This document shows, in pieces, positions 5,185 through 6,736 of a stretch of 6,736 bases of DNA. The notes under the pieces were generated by a model. It was not told the DNA's origin. It ran no database searches and worked only from the letters and a program-made list of their open reading frames with translations. Source of the stretch: JBDIBB01 sp039812685 (GTDB lineage: Bacteria; Acidobacteriota; Vicinamibacteria; Vicinamibacterales; JAFNAJ01). The DNA lies in contig JBDIBB010000191.1 in assembly GCA_039812685.1 (NCBI GenBank), positions 1-6,736 on the forward strand. The letters run 5' to 3'. The first letter of the stretch is position 1, and every line of letters begins with the position of its first letter. The position numbers were made by a program, and so were the translations under genes.

Positions 5185-6736
5185 ATGGTCGGCGCGGTGA
5201 TCTATGTTCGCGTCAGCACGAAGGAGCAGACGGAGAACCTGAGTCTCCCGACGCAGCTTCGAGCCTGCCAGGAGTATTGCCGCCGGCAGGGCTACGAGGT
5301 CCTCGAACGGTTCCACGAGGAAGGCGAGAGCGCCAAGACTACCGACCGTAGCCAGCTCCAGGCGCTGCTGAAGTTCTGCCGCACGCACAAGGGCAAGGTC
5401 CACTTCCTCGTCGTGTACAACCTCACGCGCTTCGCGCGCGAGAAGTACGACCACTTTGCGCTCCGCGCACACCTGCAATCGCTCGGGATCTCGCTGCGGT
5501 CGGTGACCGAACCGATCGACGACACGTCCACCGGCAAGTTGATGGAAGGCGTGCTGGCGGCGTTCGCGCAGTTCGACAACGACGTGCGCTCGGAACGGAC
5601 GCGCGCCGGCCTGCGTGCGGCGCTGGAGCTTGGCCGCTGGACCTTCCCGGCGCCGCTTGGATATCTGAACGCACCGAAGTGGTCGAGCACGAGCTTGGTT
5701 CACGACCCAGAGCGCGGTCCGCTGGTGCGACGGGCGTTCGAGGAACTGGCGACCGGCCGCTACACCAAGCAGGAAGTGATCGCGCGCGCGACGGAGGCAG
5801 GGCTTCGTAGCAGGAAGGGGCTCCGCATCTCGCCCCAGAGCTTTGGCCAGATGATGCGGAACCCAATCTACGTCGGCAAGGTCGAGAGCCCGGACTACGG
5901 CGTGTCCACTCGCGGCGACTTCGAACCGCTCGTAGACGAGGCGACGTTCTACCGCGCGCAAGCCGTACTCGATGGCCGGGTCGTTGTGGCCGGCCCGCGC
6001 CAGCGCAGCCACCCCGACTTCCCGCTGCGCGGCTTCGTAAGCTGCCAGAGTTGCGGCCGACCGTTGACGGGCAGCTGGTCGAAGGGCCGCAACGGACACT
6101 ACGCTTACTACCACTGCCAGCGCCAGTGTCGAGCGGTAAACGTCAGCAAAGCCAAGCTCGAAGGCGCGTTCGCCGACGAACTTGCGCTGCTCCAGCCGTC
6201 GACCGGCTACATGCGGTTGGTGAAGGACCGGATTCCGTACATCTGGGAACAGCGACGAGCCGAAGCCAAGGATCGGACGGCTGAGCAGGAGAAGCGCGTA
6301 AGGACGGTCCAGCAGAAGCTCGATCGGCTGGACGAGGCCTTCCTGTTCCAGCAGTCGATCGACGCCAAGAGCTACGAGCGGCAGCGCGATAGGCTGCGTG
6401 AGGAGCTGACGCTCGCCCAAATCGACCACTACGCCGATGCCGTCGACGAACTCGACGTACAGGGCATCCTGGCGTTCGCAGAACGCATCCTGCCGCGGGC
6501 GTCAGACCTGTGGGTCCAGGCGTCGCTCGACTACAAGCAGCGACTGCAGCAGCTGTTCTTCCCGGAAGGGATCGCGTACGACGGAAATCGATTCAATCGA
6601 ACCGCCGTAACCGCACCACTCTTCAACTACTTGGCGTCGTCTGCTGACGCTGATGAAAGAGTGGTGAGCCCGGAAGGAATCGAACCTTCATTCAACCAAC
6701 AGATTAGGAGCGGTAGAGCACGATGTCCGGCCGGTG
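5185..6736 (+). CDS. Large serine recombinase (integrase), no stop within the window
   Basis: From the ATG at 5185 the frame is open to the window edge (517 codons). The enzyme cuts and rejoins DNA through a phosphoserine link and would integrate or excise the element. The catalytic resolvase domain starts with AVIYVRVSTKEQ (Arg9, nucleophile Ser11), followed by YNLTRFAREKYD (78-89, with Arg82 and Arg85) and the long helix around 118-143 (MEGVLAAFAQFDNDVRSERT). A 'recombinase' DNA-binding domain spans about 150-260, with PLGY (157-160) and NPIYVGK (226-232). A zinc ribbon has C287-x2-C290 and C311-x3-C315. A coiled coil covers about 355-415, and LFFPEG (457-462) is a typical near-terminal motif. 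All key residues are present, so it looks functional. The last 25 codons (from 6661) read antisense through a tRNA 3' end, so the native C terminus depends on the insertion site. Alternative starts upstream are not apparent. Confidence 0.94.
   Translation, partial: MVGAVIYVRVSTKEQTENLSLPTQLRACQEYCRRQGYEVLERFHEEGESAKTTDRSQLQALLKFCRTHKGKVHFLVVYNLTRFAREKYDHFALRAHLQSLGISLRSVTEPIDDTSTGKLMEGVLAAFAQFDNDVRSERTRAGLRAALELGRWTFPAPLGYLNAPKWSSTSLVHDPERGPLVRRAFEELATGRYTKQEVIARATEAGLRSRKGLRISPQSFGQMMRNPIYVGKVESPDYGVSTRGDFEPLVDEATFYRAQAVLDGRVVVAGPRQRSHPDFPLRGFVSCQSCGRPLTGSWSKGRNGHYAYYHCQRQCRAVNVSKAKLEGAFADELALLQPSTGYMRLVKDRIPYIWEQRRAEAKDRTAEQEKRVRTVQQKLDRLDEAFLFQQSIDAKSYERQRDRLREELTLAQIDHYADAVDELDVQGILAFAERILPRASDLWVQASLDYKQRLQQLFFPEGIAYDGNRFNRTAVTAPLFNYLASSADADERVVSPEGIEPSFNQQIRSGRARCPAG
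6614..6666. repeat. 10-bp inverted repeat at the recombinase 3' end, touching the tRNA end
   Basis: CACCACTCTT (6614-6623) is the exact reverse complement of AAGAGTGGTG (6657-6666), 33 bases apart. A smaller stem, GCGTC (6634-6638) and GACGC (6646-6650), is nested inside. The right arm covers the CCA end of the tRNA-like sequence. It may be part of the recombinase binding site or an RNA 3'-end hairpin. Confidence 0.6.
6662..6710 (-). other. tRNA 3'-end fragment, putative attachment site
   Basis: On the - strand this reads as the 3' half of a tRNA. CCA is at 6664-6662, discriminator A at 6665, acceptor 3' strand CGGGCTC at 6672-6666, and a perfect T arm GAAGG-TTCGATT-CCTTC spans 6689-6673. 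Further 5', CTCCTAA (6710-6704) could be an anticodon loop with anticodon CCT (Arg) followed by TCTGT, but the variable segment would be nine bases, unusually long for that tRNA. The 5' half is not there: the bases beyond 6710 pair neither with TCTGT nor as an acceptor strand GAGCCCG, so this is a fragment, not an intact gene. tRNA 3' ends are classic integration sites, and the recombinase reads directly into this one. Confidence 0.7.

Noticed and set aside
4744..6429. 561-codon open frame on the - strand opposite the recombinase
   Set aside because: The + strand carries every serine recombinase motif, so the antisense frame is a shadow.
6704..6736. GGTAGAGCAC on the + strand, resembling a tRNA D arm
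   Set aside because: The pairing strand GCTC is missing upstream (the bases there are GGAGC), so no D arm can form, and the window ends before any further tRNA parts could be seen.

Overview
The window is GC-rich bacterial DNA and looks like the right-hand end of an integrated mobile element. I did not see rRNA, CRISPR or standard metabolic genes. The organism cannot be fixed from the sequence. From memory, the recombinase and its neighbours resemble gene sets in mobile elements of high-GC soil bacteria, particularly Acidobacteriota, but that is recall and not a search.

Layout, left to right. (1) 2-1329: two closely spaced genes on the + strand. The first is open at the left window edge and encodes a cysteine- and aromatic-rich protein of unknown function. 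The second encodes a small protein with about six membrane segments. (2) 1330-1848: non-coding, with a candidate sigma70-type promoter (1591-1620) and a stable hairpin (1659-1692), which would give the next gene a leader of about 220 nt. (3) 1849-3872: two genes overlapping by GTGA. Both encode uncharacterised proteins with winged-helix-like N-terminal parts. The first is extremely rich in Asp, Arg and Glu and ends in a degenerate nuclease-like motif. They are the most likely source of new biology here. (4) 3873-4942: about 1.07 kb without a convincing gene but with several inverted repeats, including a perfect 20-bp pair around a 36-nt loop. (5) 4943-5125: a 60-residue protein just upstream of the recombinase. 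(6) 5185 to the right edge: a large serine recombinase whose reading frame has no stop in the window and runs antisense through the 3' end of a tRNA-like sequence (T arm, acceptor strand and CCA).

Working model (inference): the serine recombinase integrates and excises the element at a tRNA 3' end, the 60-residue protein may assist or regulate it, and the GTGA-coupled winged-helix pair carries out or controls a DNA-processing step such as replication, mobilisation or maintenance. Whether the membrane-protein pair at the left is cargo or host DNA cannot be decided, because no second copy of the tRNA end is visible in the window.
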